The notes: generated by a model from the sequence alone, not told the origin. DNA of 64,000 nucleotides from Sebastes aleutianus (GCA_916700875.1 CAKAKS010000176.1:124001-188000), one strand, 5' to 3'. Shown: positions 1 to 11,420, counted from the stretch's first letter. Numbers and translations are program-made.

Positions 1-95
1 TTTTCTCATAGACTTCTATACAATCAGACTTCTTTCTGCAACCAGAGGAGTTGCCCCCTGCTGGCTATTAGAAAGAATGCAAGTTTAAGACACTT
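1..95 (-). repeat. Copy of the CAGCAGGGGGCGACTCC interspersed repeat
   Basis: The reverse complement closely matches the sequences at about 26950-27045 and 56878-56970 in this window. It includes the shared core CAGCAGGGGGCGACTCC and a 3' part reading AGTCAGATTGTATAGAAG. It lies in the intron before the last TCAF exon. It is a dispersed fish repeat; the family name is unknown to me. Confidence 0.6.
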
Positions 96-188
96 TTCAG
101 ACCGTGAGTTTGCCCACTGGTATAGCTCCAGATGACATTTTTAATATTCCTATTTACATTCCCTCTACTTCTGCCTCCTTCCATGTAG

Positions 189-431
189 CTCCAGGATAAG
201 TTTGGCTGGGATGCCTTTAAGAAGGTGTTTGCTGCCTACCACAAGATGAGCGACTTTCCCAGTGACAACGACGGAAAGATGAACCTGTATGCTGAGACTT
301 TCTCCCAGACTGTGGGGATGAACCTGGCTGGGTTCTTTAAGGCCTGGGGCTGGCCCATAGAAACAGCCACTGAGAAGAAACTCTCTAACCTGCCTCCCTG
401 GAGTGACCACCCCATGGTCCAGTACGACTGA
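189..431 (+). CDS. TRPM8 channel-associated factor (TCAF/FAM115-like), last coding exon
   Basis: The 3' terminal coding exon begins after an AG acceptor at 187-188 and ends at a TGA at 429-431. It encodes about 80 residues starting LQDKFGWDAFKKVFAAYHKM and ending HPMVQYD. I recognise this as the C-terminal tail of the TCAF1/TCAF2 (FAM115) family, which carries a peptidase M60-like domain; the FFKAWGWPIE stretch is typical. Mammalian TCAFs bind the cold channel TRPM8 and modulate its trafficking and gating. The function of fish paralogues is less clear, so that role is inferred by homology. The rest of the gene lies left of the window. The reading frame is open through the exon and there is no other plausible frame. 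Family assignment is fairly sure; which paralogue is not decidable here. Confidence 0.8.
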   Translation, partial: LQDKFGWDAFKKVFAAYHKMSDFPSDNDGKMNLYAETFSQTVGMNLAGFFKAWGWPIETATEKKLSNLPPWSDHPMVQYD

Positions 432-817
432 TCTTCAGACTGCAGCTGATTAAAACTGCAGAGAGATGGCTCGGCCTTTTGCAGCTTAAAGATGTATAAT
501 ACTGCACTCAGGAACTGCACAGTCGGGTGATTGTTCTCTGTGGGTTCATCACTATGAGCAACTCCTTTCACATTACACATGTTGATTATAGCAGCTTTAA
601 ATGTTTTTCAGCAACCATAATAATGTTGTTAACGCTGTCATTGACCTCACAGCACTATAAGCCATTCATGAGTAAAAAGCATATTCCAATTAAAGGGTCT
701 TTTAGAGTCATATTAATCCTAATACTTTTACAGATATTCTGATGTTTATTTAATGGATCAGTAAGCTCTTACTGAAAGATAATTTGCTCTTAAGCTTTTA
801 AATGTTACACTATATAC
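432..817 (+). other. TCAF 3' UTR, proximal part
   Basis: This is non-coding sequence after the TGA. A candidate AATAAA polyadenylation signal lies well downstream, at 2036-2041, so the UTR may run through the hAT element at 818-1529. The true cleavage site cannot be seen from sequence alone. Confidence 0.4.
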
Positions 818-1529
818 TAGGGCTGTCAAAGTTAATGCAATAATAATGCGTCAAATTTGTTTTAACGTCACTAATTTCTTTAACGCATTAACGCAACTTG
901 CGATTTTTAGGCTGTAGCGGCCTCAAAGCTAGAATGAAGATACTGGTATCATAGGAAACTAGAAAACCTGATGAATTTATTGGTACCAACCATGTCATAC
1001 TAGCTAGTTGCAAAGGAGGTTAAATAACGCTCCAAACTTGCACAAAAGTTTGGCGAGGAAAAACTGTCATGGCCATTTTCAAAGGGGTCCCTTGACCTCT
1101 CAACTCAAGATATGTGAATGAAAATGGGTTCTATGGGTACCCACGAGTCTCCCCTTTACAGACATGCCCACTTTATGATAATCACATGCAGTTTGGGGCA
1201 AGCCATAGTCAAGTCAAAACACTGACAGCTGTTGCCTGTTGGGCTGCAGTTTGCCATGTTACGATTTGAACATATTGTTTATGCCAATATCTGTCATTGT
1301 TTTGTGTTGTTAATTGATTTCCAACAATAAATGTATACATACATTTGCATAAAGCAGCATATTTGTCTGCTCCCATGTTGATAAGAGTATTAAATACTTG
1401 GCAAATCTCCCTTTAAGGTACACTTTGAACAGATATCAAATGTGCGATTAATTTGCGATTAATCAAAACTACCAATGGACAGTCATGCGATTAATCACAA
1501 TTAAATATTTTAATCGATTGACAGCCCTA
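818..1529. mobile_element. Non-autonomous hAT-type element, copy A
   Basis: The element starts TAGGGCTGTCAA and ends TTGACAGCCCTA, a perfect 12-bp terminal inverted repeat. It is flanked by CTATATAC (810-817) and CTATATTT (1530-1537), an 8-bp target duplication with 6 of 8 matching. Eight-bp duplications and this terminus fit the hAT superfamily. There is no coding capacity. A 655-bp relative with its own duplication lies at 47902-48556, and an inverted fragment at 54745-54898. Confidence 0.8.
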
Positions 1530-2035
1530 CTATATTTGTATACATACTGTAATTCCTAGTGGTGCAACGGTTCAACAAGCCCATGGTTCAGATTGTATTG
1601 CGGTTTGTGGGAATAACATCCATTTCCAATGTGTTTGAACTCCATAACACTGATTTTATACATGAAATAAGGCCGGCTACTTAATGGTAAAGTAGACCTA
1701 TGATCAGATAATTGCTTCTTCTGTCAAATAATTAGCAGGCCTGTATTTAATCGTGGTGTCACGGTTCGGTTTGTACGTCATCGAATGGCTCGTTTTTTTT
1801 ATGGTTTGGTTTTGAATCCCTTATAATCCCTGTAATCGCTTCTTTGATGGTCTTTTACACTTTAACCGGGAAGGGGTGGTTCACCTTTTTGGCAAGATAA
1901 GAAAATGTATTTCATTCATTCATACAATATATTACAGTGAATATATTCAGACTGTGTTTGTAAGACAGACACTTATTATGTGTTTTTCAGTTCTGTATGT
2001 TGTTATTTGCCTTTTATGTCAATGAGAAAGACCCA

Positions 2036-2041
2036 AATAAA
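2036..2041 (+). terminator. Candidate polyadenylation signal for TCAF
   Basis: AATAAA on the + strand, in the expected orientation between the TCAF stop and the convergent ENDOD1-like gene. A single hexamer match is weak evidence. Confidence 0.35.
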
Positions 2042-2192
2042 CAGTAATTTCAACCCTCTGTTATTTATCTTGGTTCATCTATTTGTGGTTGAATGAGAAA
2101 AATAATAAGGAATGTATTAGTCTTAAAGCTGTTAAATTGTAACATACACCAAGTTGACAACAGTGTGAGACTCAATTACTGTATAACCACAC

Positions 2193-2198
2193 TTTAAT
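2193..2198 (-). terminator. Candidate polyadenylation signal (ATTAAA) for the ENDOD1-like gene
   Basis: The - strand reads ATTAAA 74 bases past the stop codon. It is a common variant hexamer in a plausible place, but no downstream element was checked. Confidence 0.3.
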
Positions 2199-2271
2199 CA
2201 ATATTAGATACAAGCTTCTCGTGGTTATACAAATGTAATGTAACAATTTACCATCATCCCTTTGTTATGTT

Positions 2272-2663
2272 TTACGCCTTGCAGTTGTTGTAAAACAGCT
2301 CCCCTACTGGCTGATTGGAGAACTGCTGGAGGAACTCTCCCAGTCCATCCAGTGAGAGCTTCTCCACCCAGTTGAGCTCAGTGTTCCTCGCTGTGGCAGC
2401 ACCACTCTGAACGGGTCTGCCATTGTTGTCTACGCAGCAGTAGGCGTTCCACAGGTAGTCTGGGATGTTGACACGCTTCACATCGTTTTTCACAATCCAG
2501 TTGTCTGCAGAGGGAACGGCTCCGACCAGCACGAAGGCCTTAGAGCACTTGTCCCGGAAAAGGTCTGTGAGCTGGGACTCGTGGATCCTCCAGGCGTCCT
2601 GGTTCATCTTGGGGTTCTGAGGAACCACATTGGTCAGGGTGAACGTGGCGTTGCGGCTAGGGA
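2272..2663 (-). CDS. ENDOD1-like exon 5 (last)
   Basis: 392 bp. The acceptor after CTTACAG at 2664 gives the only frame-consistent join; a CTAG six bases further in would shift the frame. It encodes PSRNATFTLTNVVPQNPKMN and the C-terminal half, including CSKAFVLVGAVPSADNWI, and ends FYNNCKA-stop (TAA at 2272-2274). Confidence 0.9.
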
Positions 2664-5600
2664 CTGTAAGAGAGAGGAATGGAGAATTACAGGAAGTTAT
2701 AATGCAAGAAATACAGTTACAGTTTGTGGGTCCAAATCAAATAAAGTTATATATTGTAAACGTGGCTTGAAAGGATGCAGAGAGAGAGAGAGACCAAGAT
2801 GTTTCCAGCAGTAGCCGAATCATTCTACCAGGTTTCAAACATTTCACCACTTAAAAACTCCTTGAATCATGACATCAGCTACCAGGTTACATCAGTGCAT
2901 ACAATAAGTCACATAAATAGTGAGATTTGTGCTGATCAGAAGTGTCTTCTATTAGTTTTGGTTTTGGAGGTAAATATTTGGTCAACCTCCACCCATTGAT
3001 CTCTCTGAATAAATGGTTAACTGGCTCTTGGATCCTGGTGTTTAATGTGCATCCCAGCTAGAAGTTCAATGGTCCAGCATTAATACTTTCAAACAAGGCA
3101 ACAATGATTTAACTTAGGCCTAGCTTTTTAAGTTTTTTTTTTCAATAGTCATGCATTGAGGTTACACGATATATTCCATAATTCATAAGTTGAGGAAGAA
3201 GGTTAATTTCAGACCCTGCCACCAAACCAAGAGATGCACAACTATCTTAAAGTTACCAGCACTTCTCCAAAAGAGAACAGGCAGCAGATGCTGGCGCAGA
3301 TGTAAGATGTTGGAAAGGTAAGCTTTCTTTGCTCTCTAGTAATTGTTTTAAGTTTCTTATGAAACTTACATGCACATTTCTTGTGTGTGTTGCATGTTTG
3401 ACTTAGGTTACATGTGATATTAGAGATTTGCACTGGGAATTATTTTGTTTGAGGAGCTGAAATTGGATTATTTTGGAAAATAGCTATGCTGTCATGACTC
3501 TGCTGTAAATAATTTGGAACCAGGTTATTGGATGCAGACCTGTTTGGTGCGTTATTTGTAAGCCTAGTTAGCCTAGACCAGGGGTCTGCAACCTGCAGCT
3601 CTTTAGCTCCTCTCCAGTGGCTCCCTGTGGATTTTTAAAAATGGAAATGAATAACTGTTTTTTGTTTACATTTTCATTTTTATTTATCATTGTTGTAGGT
3701 CTACCGCATTGAGGAAAAAAAATAAACCTGAGATTTCGAGAATAAAGTTATAAGTTTACGAGAAAAAAAGTTGTAATATTATGATAATAAAGTCATAATA
3801 TTATAAAGTAATAATTTGACGTGTTATTTTATTTTTTTCTCGCAAAGTTATAAATTTATTCTCGTAATATTACGACTTTTTTTCTCGTAAAGTTATGACT
3901 TTTCTTGTATTATTATGACTTTTTTTCTTGTAAAGTTATGACTTTATTCTCATAATATTACCACTTTTTTTCTCGTAAAGTTATGACTTTTCTCGTATTA
4001 TTATGACTTTTTTCTTGTAAAGTTATGACTTTATTCTCGTAATATTACCACTTTTCTCGTAAAGTTATGACTTTATTCTCATATTACGACTTTTTTTTCT
4101 TGTAAAGTTATGACTTTTCTTGTATTATGACTTTTTTTCTTGTTAAGTTATGACTTTATTCTCATAATATTACGATTTTTTTTCTCATAAAGTTATGACT
4201 TTTCTTGTATTATTATGACTTTTTTTCTCGTAAAGTTATGACTTTATTCTCATAATATTACGACTTTTTTTTCTTGTAAAGTTATGACTTTTCTTGTATT
4301 ATTATGACTTTTTTTCTTGTTAAGTTATGACTTTATTCTCATAATATTACGATTTTTTTTCTCGTAAAGTTATGACTTTTCTTGTATTATTATGACTTTT
4401 TTCTTGTAAAGTTATGACTTTATTCTCATAATATTACCACTTTTTTTCTCGTGAAGTTATGACTTTTCTCGTATTATTATGACTTTTTTTCTTGTAAAGT
4501 TATGACTTTATTCTCATAATATTACCACTTTTTTTCTCGTGAAGTTATGACTTTTCTCGCATTATTATGAATTTTTTTCTTGTAAAGTTATGACTTTATT
4601 CTCGTAATATTGCGACTTTTTTTCTCGTAAAGTTATGACTTTATTCTCTTAATATTACGACTTTTTTTTCTCGTAAAGTTATGACTTTTCTTGTATTGTT
4701 ATGCCTTTTTTTCTTGTAAAGTTATGACTTTATTCTCATAATATTACGACTTTTTTTCTTGTAAAGTTATGACTTTTCTCGTATTATTATGACTTTTTTT
4801 CTTGTAGAGTTATGACTTTATTTTCATAATATTACGACTTTTTTTCTTGTAAAGTTATGACTTTTCTCGTATTATTATGACTTTTTTTCTTGTAAAGTTA
4901 TGACTTTATTCTCGTAATATTACGACTTTTTTTCTCGTAAAGTTATGACTTTTCTCGTATTATTATGACTTTTTTTCTTGTAAAGTTATGACTTTATTCT
5001 CATAATATTTCAACTTTTGTCTCGTAAAATTACAACTTTATTCTGTAAATCTCAGATGTTTTTTCCCTCAATGTGGCCCTAATACTCCGTAATACATTTG
5101 CACTTTGGCCCTCACTGCATTAAACTTATATACTATATACTTAGACTATAAGCTGTGTTACCTTCATCACAATGCTCAAATGTTTTCAGCTCCAGACAGA
5201 TTTAAATTTTTTATTTCTTTGTCTAAAATGGCTCTTTTGATAGTAAACGTTGCTGACCCCTGACCTAGGCCTATATGGATCAGTGAAATGCCCACATACT
5301 TTAGTATTGTTGACACTGTGAGGTCACTTATGTGCTTTATGTGTATGGAATATTGGTGTTTTGTGTGTAGTTGCTGGTATGGTACGTTGTATAACTGTTT
5401 TTCGCCTAGAGCAACAGATATATGTGTGCCCGTTGGTTGTGGCTTGAGGCATGATCAGTGGAGAAGGTCAAAATCCAGGCTACAGCAGCTGGATGAAGGG
5501 ACTATCTGTAATCTTGAAGATAATACTACACAAAGGCCTATCCTTCACATTAATCAGATATCTGCTAATATTTGAATAAAAACAGTAGAAGGCCAGAGAG

Positions 5601-8600
5601 GCAAGCATAAAAGCTAATTTTTAAATTTGTTTCATCGCGATAACAAGCTTGAGATAATTAAATATTTAGAGGGTGCAGATTAAGGAATAATTTTATAGCA
5701 AAAATATTCATTTCATGATTGCAAGTAAATAAAAAATGGGAAATAATTATAAGCAATTCCCTTTTGTCTATGTAAAACGTATGAATATATGTAAGTCAGA
5801 ATTGGCAAAATTAGTAATTAGGTATCTGCAAATGTCCTCTGGCATATTAACCATTCTTTATGATTTAAGACTGAGATAAGATTTCAGATATTTCTCTGGC
5901 TGTAGTCTCCATAGCTGCCCTATGGTTGCTATGCCAACAGAGACACCCAACTGATGAAACCATAGAAACTAGAAAGTAATTAAACCTTCCCATGTTGCTG
6001 TGTAACTTGTAGTTTAGATACAGTAGGCTATTATTCCTTCATCCTGTTGTATCACAGCAAAAATAATCTTAAATGCAAATAAGTGCTTGTCTATGAAATC
6101 TGAGTAAAAACAGTCTTAATTAATTGTGTGTTCTCGATTAATCAATTAGTTGTTTGGTCTATAAAATGTCAGAAAATGACGATCAGTGTTTCCCAAAGCC
6201 CAAGATGACGTCCTCAAATGTCTTGTTTTGTCCACAACTCAAAGATATTCAGTTTACTGTCATAGAGGAGTAAAGAAACCAGAAAATATTCACATTTAAG
6301 AAGCTGCAATCAGAGAATTTAGACTTGTTTTTTCTTAAAACATTACGCAAACCGATTAATCGATTATTAAAATAGTTGGTGATTAATTTGATTGTTGACA
6401 ATTAATCGATTATTCAATGAGTGTTTTTGCAGCTCTAATTGTGTGTGCACAATGTCTCCCAATATCAAGTTAATTAACTTCTACAATGAGGGTTATCAAC
6501 TGGGGCCACTGAAAAAGCCTTTTTAATTTTGTGTATATGCTGTGTGGGTACCATTTGTTTGCTCGTCAGTAAATATACAACAAACAAACTTAAATGACAA
6601 GTATGTGAATTTGTGTGAAAGTCACTGGACAAATTAAGGGAATCCCTCATTTTAATTATTGATTGCTAGAGCATTGGTTTAAAGCAATAATCCAACACTT
6701 GTATCAGAGGCCTTTGCCTGGTGGCTACTGCCACCTACTGACCTCACCTTAAAAAATCACCCATGTTCAGCCTCCATTACCTGCATGGTGTCCGTTGGGG
6801 TTGAGGTGACCGCGGTTGAAGCCAGAGTGCGTGTAGTCCTCATTCAGAGCCTGTTTCTCTCCTAGGTAGACCCCGGGGTGGTCTTTACCCAGCCAGTAGC
6901 CATCCTTCATCTCTGCTTGCCAGGACGTGTTTACCAGCTGTAAGTCAAAACCCTCAGATTTAAACATACAGAGGACGTCACTGGGCCTCATATAGTATCA
7001 TATACTGCAGTGGTTCCCAACCTTTTTCCTTAAAGGGGACATATCATGCTCATTTTCAGGTTCATACTTGTATTTTGGGTTTCTACTAGAACATGTTTAC
7101 ATACTTTAATGTTTAAAAAAAACCTTTATTTTCCTCGTGCTGTCTGCTTGAACATACCTATATTTACCCTCTGTCTGAAACACTCCGTTTTAGTACATTT
7201 CAATGGAAGTGCAACGGAACTGCGTTGCTAGGCGACAGCTTGGGTCCATGTTTATTCCTGTTAGCTGATGTCATTCACATACACTCCAACCAGCAAATAA
7301 ACTGGGACCCATTTAGAATGTTTACGCTTAAAACTTTAAAAATGGTCTAAATATTGTAGATTTGTGACATCACAAATGGACAGAAATCCTAACAGCTTGT
7401 TTCAAACGCACAGTTTCTGAATACGGGCTGTGAGTATTTCTCTGTGGATTAAGCGTTTTGATACTTTCACAGTACTTATATATCACTTAAACCTGCTTTA
7501 TAATATTAAAGACATGAAAATGTCACTTTTTACAATATGGGACCTTTAAGGGTCCCCCGTTTTCTATCATTGATTAAACTGATGACCCCTAACTAAGTGA
7601 CCTATTCTATGGATATTTTATATTATATTCAATGCATAACAACAACAGCACAGAACAACTGATAAACTGTATAATTGACCCAAATAGTGAACGCAATGAC
7701 TGCCGATATGCGGATCAGAAAGATCTCAGATGATCTACTGTGGCGACTCCTAACGGAAGCAGCCAAAAGATGTACAACAAGTGAACGCAATAACTACAGG
7801 AAGTTTGCAATTAGAGATAAGTTTTCCTGTTCTGTCTGTATTATGTATTTATCTTTATTTTTAACAATTATACATACTTAATAGGCTTCTTTTTTTGACA
7901 AATTCTGTGTTTTTCAATCAAAAAGGCCTTGCAACCCCTCATAAATCTTAGGACTCCAGGTTAGGAACCAGTAATATAGTGAAAGATATCAATGCGTTAT
8001 GCACATGGTTGATTCTTTACAACTCTACCAAAAGAACATAAACAGCAACATCTGTCCATTATACTGTACTCTCCATGCTTGATATTTATGACACACATTT
8101 TGATGATTTTACCACATCAATACTGTAGAGGCACATATACAGTACACGCACGAACGTGGCACCAACCTGAGGCTCGACAAACCACCTTCTCTCCCTGCCA
8201 CCTCCGTTGCTGGGCTGGAAGTGATAGGCGGAGTAGACAGCAATGCGATGGTTGGTGTCATACAGTGTGGCAAAGTGGTACCTGGTGGAGCAAAGATGAA
8301 GTATAGTAATTATTACTTAGTAGTTCGTTAGTACTTAGCTCCACCCTCTCGTGTCACGTCTGCTTGTAAAAACCCAAGATGGTGAACTCGAGGCTTGAAA
8401 ACGGCAGTCCACAAACCAATGGGTGACGTCACGGTGACTACGTCCACTTCTTATATACAGTCTATATATACTGTAATCTAAATTCCACTTTCCGCTCTTA
8501 CCCTACCTGTTGACGAAGCGCTGACAGAGACGAGCAGCTCCGGCTGTAGAAGCCCCCCACTGTGGCACCTTGCCTTCATAGAAGTACTTCAAGCATTCTG

Positions 8601-8793
8601 GCACATCCTGGGACAAACATAACAAAATAACACTAAGTGAACCACTTATGCAACAAACACACCCACATTTAATCTTCCTTGAAATTATTGACTTAACTGG
8701 AATAAGGTCACAAACCTCAAAACGTTCCACAACATCTGCATGAGCAGAAATGAGGAGCGAGAGAAGAGCGCACAAAGTTACCAAGGTTTGCAT
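2272..8793 (-). CDS. ENDOD1-like secreted DNA/RNA non-specific endonuclease (complete, 5 exons)
   Basis: Joining 8716-8793, 8507-8607, 8167-8281, 6781-6937 and 2272-2663 on the - strand gives 843 nt, 280 codons plus stop, with every phase matching and GT/AG at all introns. The protein starts with a hydrophobic signal peptide (MQTLVTLCALLSLLISAHA), so it is probably secreted or lumenal. It then carries the endonuclease_NS (PF01223-type) fold of the vertebrate ENDOD1 family: CLKYFYEGKVP, RYHFATLYDTNHRIAVYSAY, and the active-site segment FNRGHLNPNGHH, where the His of the RGH motif is the expected general base. The usual DRGH is NRGH here. Length fits short fish ENDOD1-like proteins that lack the long mammalian C-terminal region. 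Fish have many tandem ENDOD1-like paralogues, so I give no symbol. It converges on the TCAF gene. Confidence 0.9.
3579..5262. mobile_element. hAT-type element with an internal ~44/88-bp tandem array
   Basis: The element begins CAGGGGTCTGCAACC and ends GTTGCTGACCCCTG, imperfect inverted termini. It is flanked by GCCTAGAC (3571-3578) and ACCTAGGC (5263-5270), 6 of 8 matching, consistent with a hAT 8-bp duplication. The terminal sequence is shared in reverse orientation by the element at 11575-18457. Most of the body is an AT-rich array. It sits inside intron 4 of the ENDOD1-like gene. No transposase is visible. Confidence 0.75.
3725..5050. repeat. Tandem array of a ~44-bp unit, ~87-88-bp dimer period
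   Basis: The unit alternates between CTCATAATATTACGAC and CTTGTATTATTATGAC versions separated by oligo-T and AAAGTTATGACTT. Successive GTTATGACTTTATTCTC occurrences are mostly 87-89 bases apart. The array is carried within the hAT element above. The first 100 bases run in the opposite sense to the rest, so the array contains an inversion point near 3830. Confidence 0.8.
6145..6440. repeat. Dispersed repeat with CGATTAATCGATTA blocks
   Basis: A stretch beginning TCTCGATTAATCAATTAGTT and ending GTTTTTGCAGCTCTAAT, with ACCGATTAATCGATTATT inside. I recognise it as a very common teleost non-autonomous DNA-transposon remnant. The left terminus is not intact. It is intronic to the ENDOD1-like gene. 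Confidence 0.5.
6781..6937 (-). CDS. ENDOD1-like exon 4 (active-site exon)
   Basis: 157 bp, acceptor CTTACAG, donor GCAG|GTAATG, ending in phase 1. It encodes YWLGKDHPGVYLGEKQALNE and then the catalytic segment FNRGHLNPNGHH. The RGH histidine and the downstream Asn/His residues are the expected metal and base ligands. Confidence 0.9.
7008..7973. mobile_element. hAT-type element interrupted by a TTAA element
   Basis: The left end is CAGTGGTTCCCAACCT; the right end reads TACTGGTTCCTAACC when inverted. Flanks ATATACTG (7000-7007) and ATATAGTG (7974-7981) match at 7 of 8 positions, as expected for a hAT duplication. The element is split by the TTAA element at 7030-7549. It lies in intron 3 of the ENDOD1-like gene. 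Confidence 0.7.
7030..7549. mobile_element. TTAA-bounded MITE (piggyBac-like), copy 1
   Basis: Bounded by TTAA on both sides, with short imperfect inverted ends (TTAAAGGGGACATAT and TTAAAGGTCCCATAT). It is closely similar along its full length to 22454-22960. A TTAA target is the piggyBac signature. There is no coding capacity. Confidence 0.75.
8167..8281 (-). CDS. ENDOD1-like exon 3
   Basis: 115 bp encoding YHFATLYDTNHRIAVYSAYH and a following segment ending RRWFVEPQ. The YSAY and WFVEPQ motifs are family hallmarks. It opens with the last base of an Arg codon and ends in phase 0 at CAG|GTTGG. Confidence 0.88.
8331..8472. repeat. Dispersed repeat ending TATATACAGTCTAT
   Basis: This matches 57090-57233 in the same order: CTTAGCTCCACCCTCTCGTG, then CAATGGGTGACGTC, then CCACTTCTTATATACAGTCT. 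It lies in intron 2 of the ENDOD1-like gene. Superfamily unknown. Confidence 0.6.
8507..8607 (-). CDS. ENDOD1-like exon 2
   Basis: 101 bp encoding DVPECLKYFYEGKVPQWG and the following ARLCQRFVNR region. The acceptor is TCCCAG and the donor CAG|GTAGG; it ends in phase 2, which pairs with exon 3. Confidence 0.88.
8716..8793 (-). CDS. ENDOD1-like exon 1 (signal peptide)
   Basis: 26 codons from ATG (8791-8793) to the phase-0 donor; residues MQTLVTLCALLSLLISAHAD then VVERFE. The donor reads GAG|GTTTGT. The hydrophobic core marks a cleavable signal peptide, which supports this start. Confidence 0.88.
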
Positions 8794-9239
8794 CCTGGAC
8801 AAAACAAGACAATTAATATGTGAATACATGTTTTATTCAACAAGGCAGTGTATGGTATCAATACGAAGAGGATCTGCTTGTTTGGGCTATTTGTGTTTGT
8901 ATGAGTATGTATTTGAACTCACCTGCTGGTGCACCTGTCTGCTGGCACAGTCTGAGCACAAACTGGCTTTTATGTGTGACTTCTCCTCACCTTTCACCTT
9001 GTTTGTCCTCTGCTTTTATCTGAACTCCTGTTAACACGTGATACGTGTGTACGATGAACCAGAATTTGGCCATGTGGATGTGGATGACCAAGAGTGAGGG
9101 TGTAAAAATGGAACAATGATGTAGAAAATGACAACATTAGCACTGATATGAGTCCCAGTGGAATTTGTGAAAGATGTGAGATCATATCTGTATATGAAGA
9201 CGACATTTTATGTGTTATCACTATAACAATATGTCATCC

Positions 9240-9955
9240 AAATATTGTACTGAAGTACAATTTTGAGGTACTTTTACTGGAGTATTTCCATTTTCTGCTA
9301 CTTTATACTTTATATTCCACTATGTTTTTTTTTGATAACTTTAGTTACTAGTAGTTTTGTAGATTGAGATTAATCATACAAAATATTATTTTATTTATTT
9401 ATTTTATTTGCACACATCATAAAATCCAGATAATGGAGAGAAAAAGAACCCCCCCTCAACATAAGGAGAAAAACAAACAATAACAAAAAAAGGAAAAAAA
9501 ATAAGAAAACTAAACCAAATTAATGACAACAAAAAGCACACAAAATAAACAGAAAAACTAACCAATCAGTAGACAACAATCCAATAAAAACAAATAATAT
9601 AAATACAAAATAAATAAATATTATATGCTAAGATAAGATTTTATTGAGCCATAATTAATACTTAACTTCTAAAATAATTAAAATGAGTTCCACCTTTACC
9701 AGCTGCAACATTAAAGTGATGCACACATTAATGCATCAATAATTATAGAACAATTATATAATATACATTATTGTGAAATGAGCCATTCTGAAAAAATTTT
9801 ACTTTTACTTTTGGTATTTTAATTATATTTTGATGCTTTTGTACTTTTACTACTGTGAGTAAAAGTTTAAATGCATGACTTTTACTTGTAACAGAGTATT
9901 TCTACTCTGTGGTATTGCTACTTTTACTAAAGGGTACTTCTTCCGCTAGTTTTAA
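9240..9955. repeat. Dispersed fish repeat rich in TACTTTTACT motifs
   Basis: It starts near GTACTGAAGTACAATTTTGA and contains GGAGTATTTCCATTTTCTGC, CAGAGTATTTCTACTCTGTG and ACTTCTTCCGC. I recognise this as a ubiquitous teleost DNA-transposon remnant, interrupted by an A-rich low-complexity insert at about 9370-9790. A second fragment of the terminus lies near 10050-10085. Confidence 0.5.
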
Positions 9956-11032
9956 AGCCTTTTAAAATCCTGCTTTTACATGTATTGCATGAGTAATAAT
10001 AATCTAATGATATAGTATATAATAGTATTCTCTATTGAGCCTTTTTTATTTTTGATCGGAGTACTTCCACCACTGGTTTTAAAGCCGGTAGTGTAAGTCA
10101 TGTATTGCCTAATACTCTATGAAATCAAGAACACTTCCAGTAAACAACTGTCTATTTTTAGCAGCTGTCTAATTCCTTGGATACTTGTTTTTTTACTGTA
10201 AATCAGACAGGGAGTTACAGCTTAGTGGTGATGCTGAGATGAGACATTTAAGGGGAATGGGTGTTCCCGTGCATTTGACGAGTATCTGACTGAGTTCTGA
10301 GTTCTATTATAAACTCTGCTGTTCATTCCTGTTATTTGATTTCAATTTCACCTCCTGGAATATTGACAACATGTGCATTTGGCCGGATTCACTCACAATC
10401 TCCCACAGCCAGCTTTAGGTTAGATAACACCCAGATATCTGTTCATGTGTTGTTTTTCCCACGGTCACATCACAGGGTTATGTGCGAACCTCCCATGTGG
10501 ACTCCTCCCAGCTCTCTAACTTACGTTCGCTTCACACAAAATTCCTCTAAATGCGTGAAGAATTTCCTATACTTATCTTGCTCTATGTGCCCAGAGAGGT
10601 CAGGAGGTCAGCAGTTTCAGCTACAGAGTCGCTCATTCTTTGAGCATGTAAGTCGATCTGCATCCTGCTGTAGGACACATCAGCAGACTCTCAAAATTAA
10701 AACATTTCTCCAGTACACTATGCTTTATTCAACAATTGTTTGGGCCATCATGCCTCCATCAGTCAACTTATGGATCACATAGATACTAAGTGTACGAAAT
10801 AATTTAATATTTATATAAATAAATTTCAAGAAAAGCTCGATCATTTTACAATCAACAGTGATGCAACAAATAAACGTTTGAAAGAAAGATGGGGAAATAC
10901 ATAAAAATAACTTTTTTTATACAAAATGTTTTTCAAGAATGTTTTTAATCCTTTCGGAAACTTTTTTATTTATTTAGTGAGAGACTAAATTCAGCCTCTC
11001 TATTAGGTTTAGAAATTTGTTTAGGGACTTTA
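9956..11032. other. Intergenic stretch without a supported gene
   Basis: I see no exon here that matches a known family. The longest open frame (10336-10782 +, 148 codons) has no recognisable domain and no splice context. The rest is AT-rich. Confidence 0.5.
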
Positions 11033-11159
11033 GGACACTTTCACAAGTCCGTTTGGCCAGTCCGAATCAGAGTGGAAATTGATACTTTTGGTTATTTTTC
11101 TATTTAGTCTGGTTCGGTTTCACAGTGCACAAATTAAAGTGGACTAAATTTAAAAAATG

Positions 11160-11420
11160 AATTAGCTGAGGGGCGTGTAGGAAGGAGCAAATTCATCTTC
11201 TTCATCTTTAGAACTGCCACTTCTTCGCAGTGAATCGCAGACTCTGAAATTAAGGCAGTCAATGTTTTTTTTACTGATCCCAAATCCCTTCTCCAGTTCA
11301 TCTCAAATAACTTCACTATTTTTGTGGACTTTATTTAGCATATTCTGTATGTTCTCTTCAGCCCAGATGTCAAGCAAACATCAGACTTCTGCAGAAGTCC
11401 AGGTCAGTCCTCTCCCACTC
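11160..11420 (-). pseudogene. Relic of a Harbinger-associated Myb/SANT-like DNA-binding protein
   Basis: The - strand encodes GLTWTSAEV, a stop, CLLDIWAEENIQNMLNKVHK, NSEV, a stop, DELEKGFG, then RVCDSLRRSGSSKDEEDEF. These pieces follow the order of the Myb/SANT-like protein encoded by fish PIF/Harbinger transposons, with in-frame stops and an internal deletion. It is a dead gene within the host element. Family recognition is from memory of the conserved motifs. Confidence 0.6.

Noticed and set aside
2650..2658. Alternative acceptor (CTAG) for ENDOD1-like exon 5
   Set aside because: It breaks the phase with exon 4; the CTTACAG acceptor just upstream in transcript direction gives an intact frame.
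10336..10782. 148-codon open frame on the + strand
   Set aside because: No recognisable domain, no promoter or splice context, and composition like the surrounding intergenic DNA. Most likely chance.
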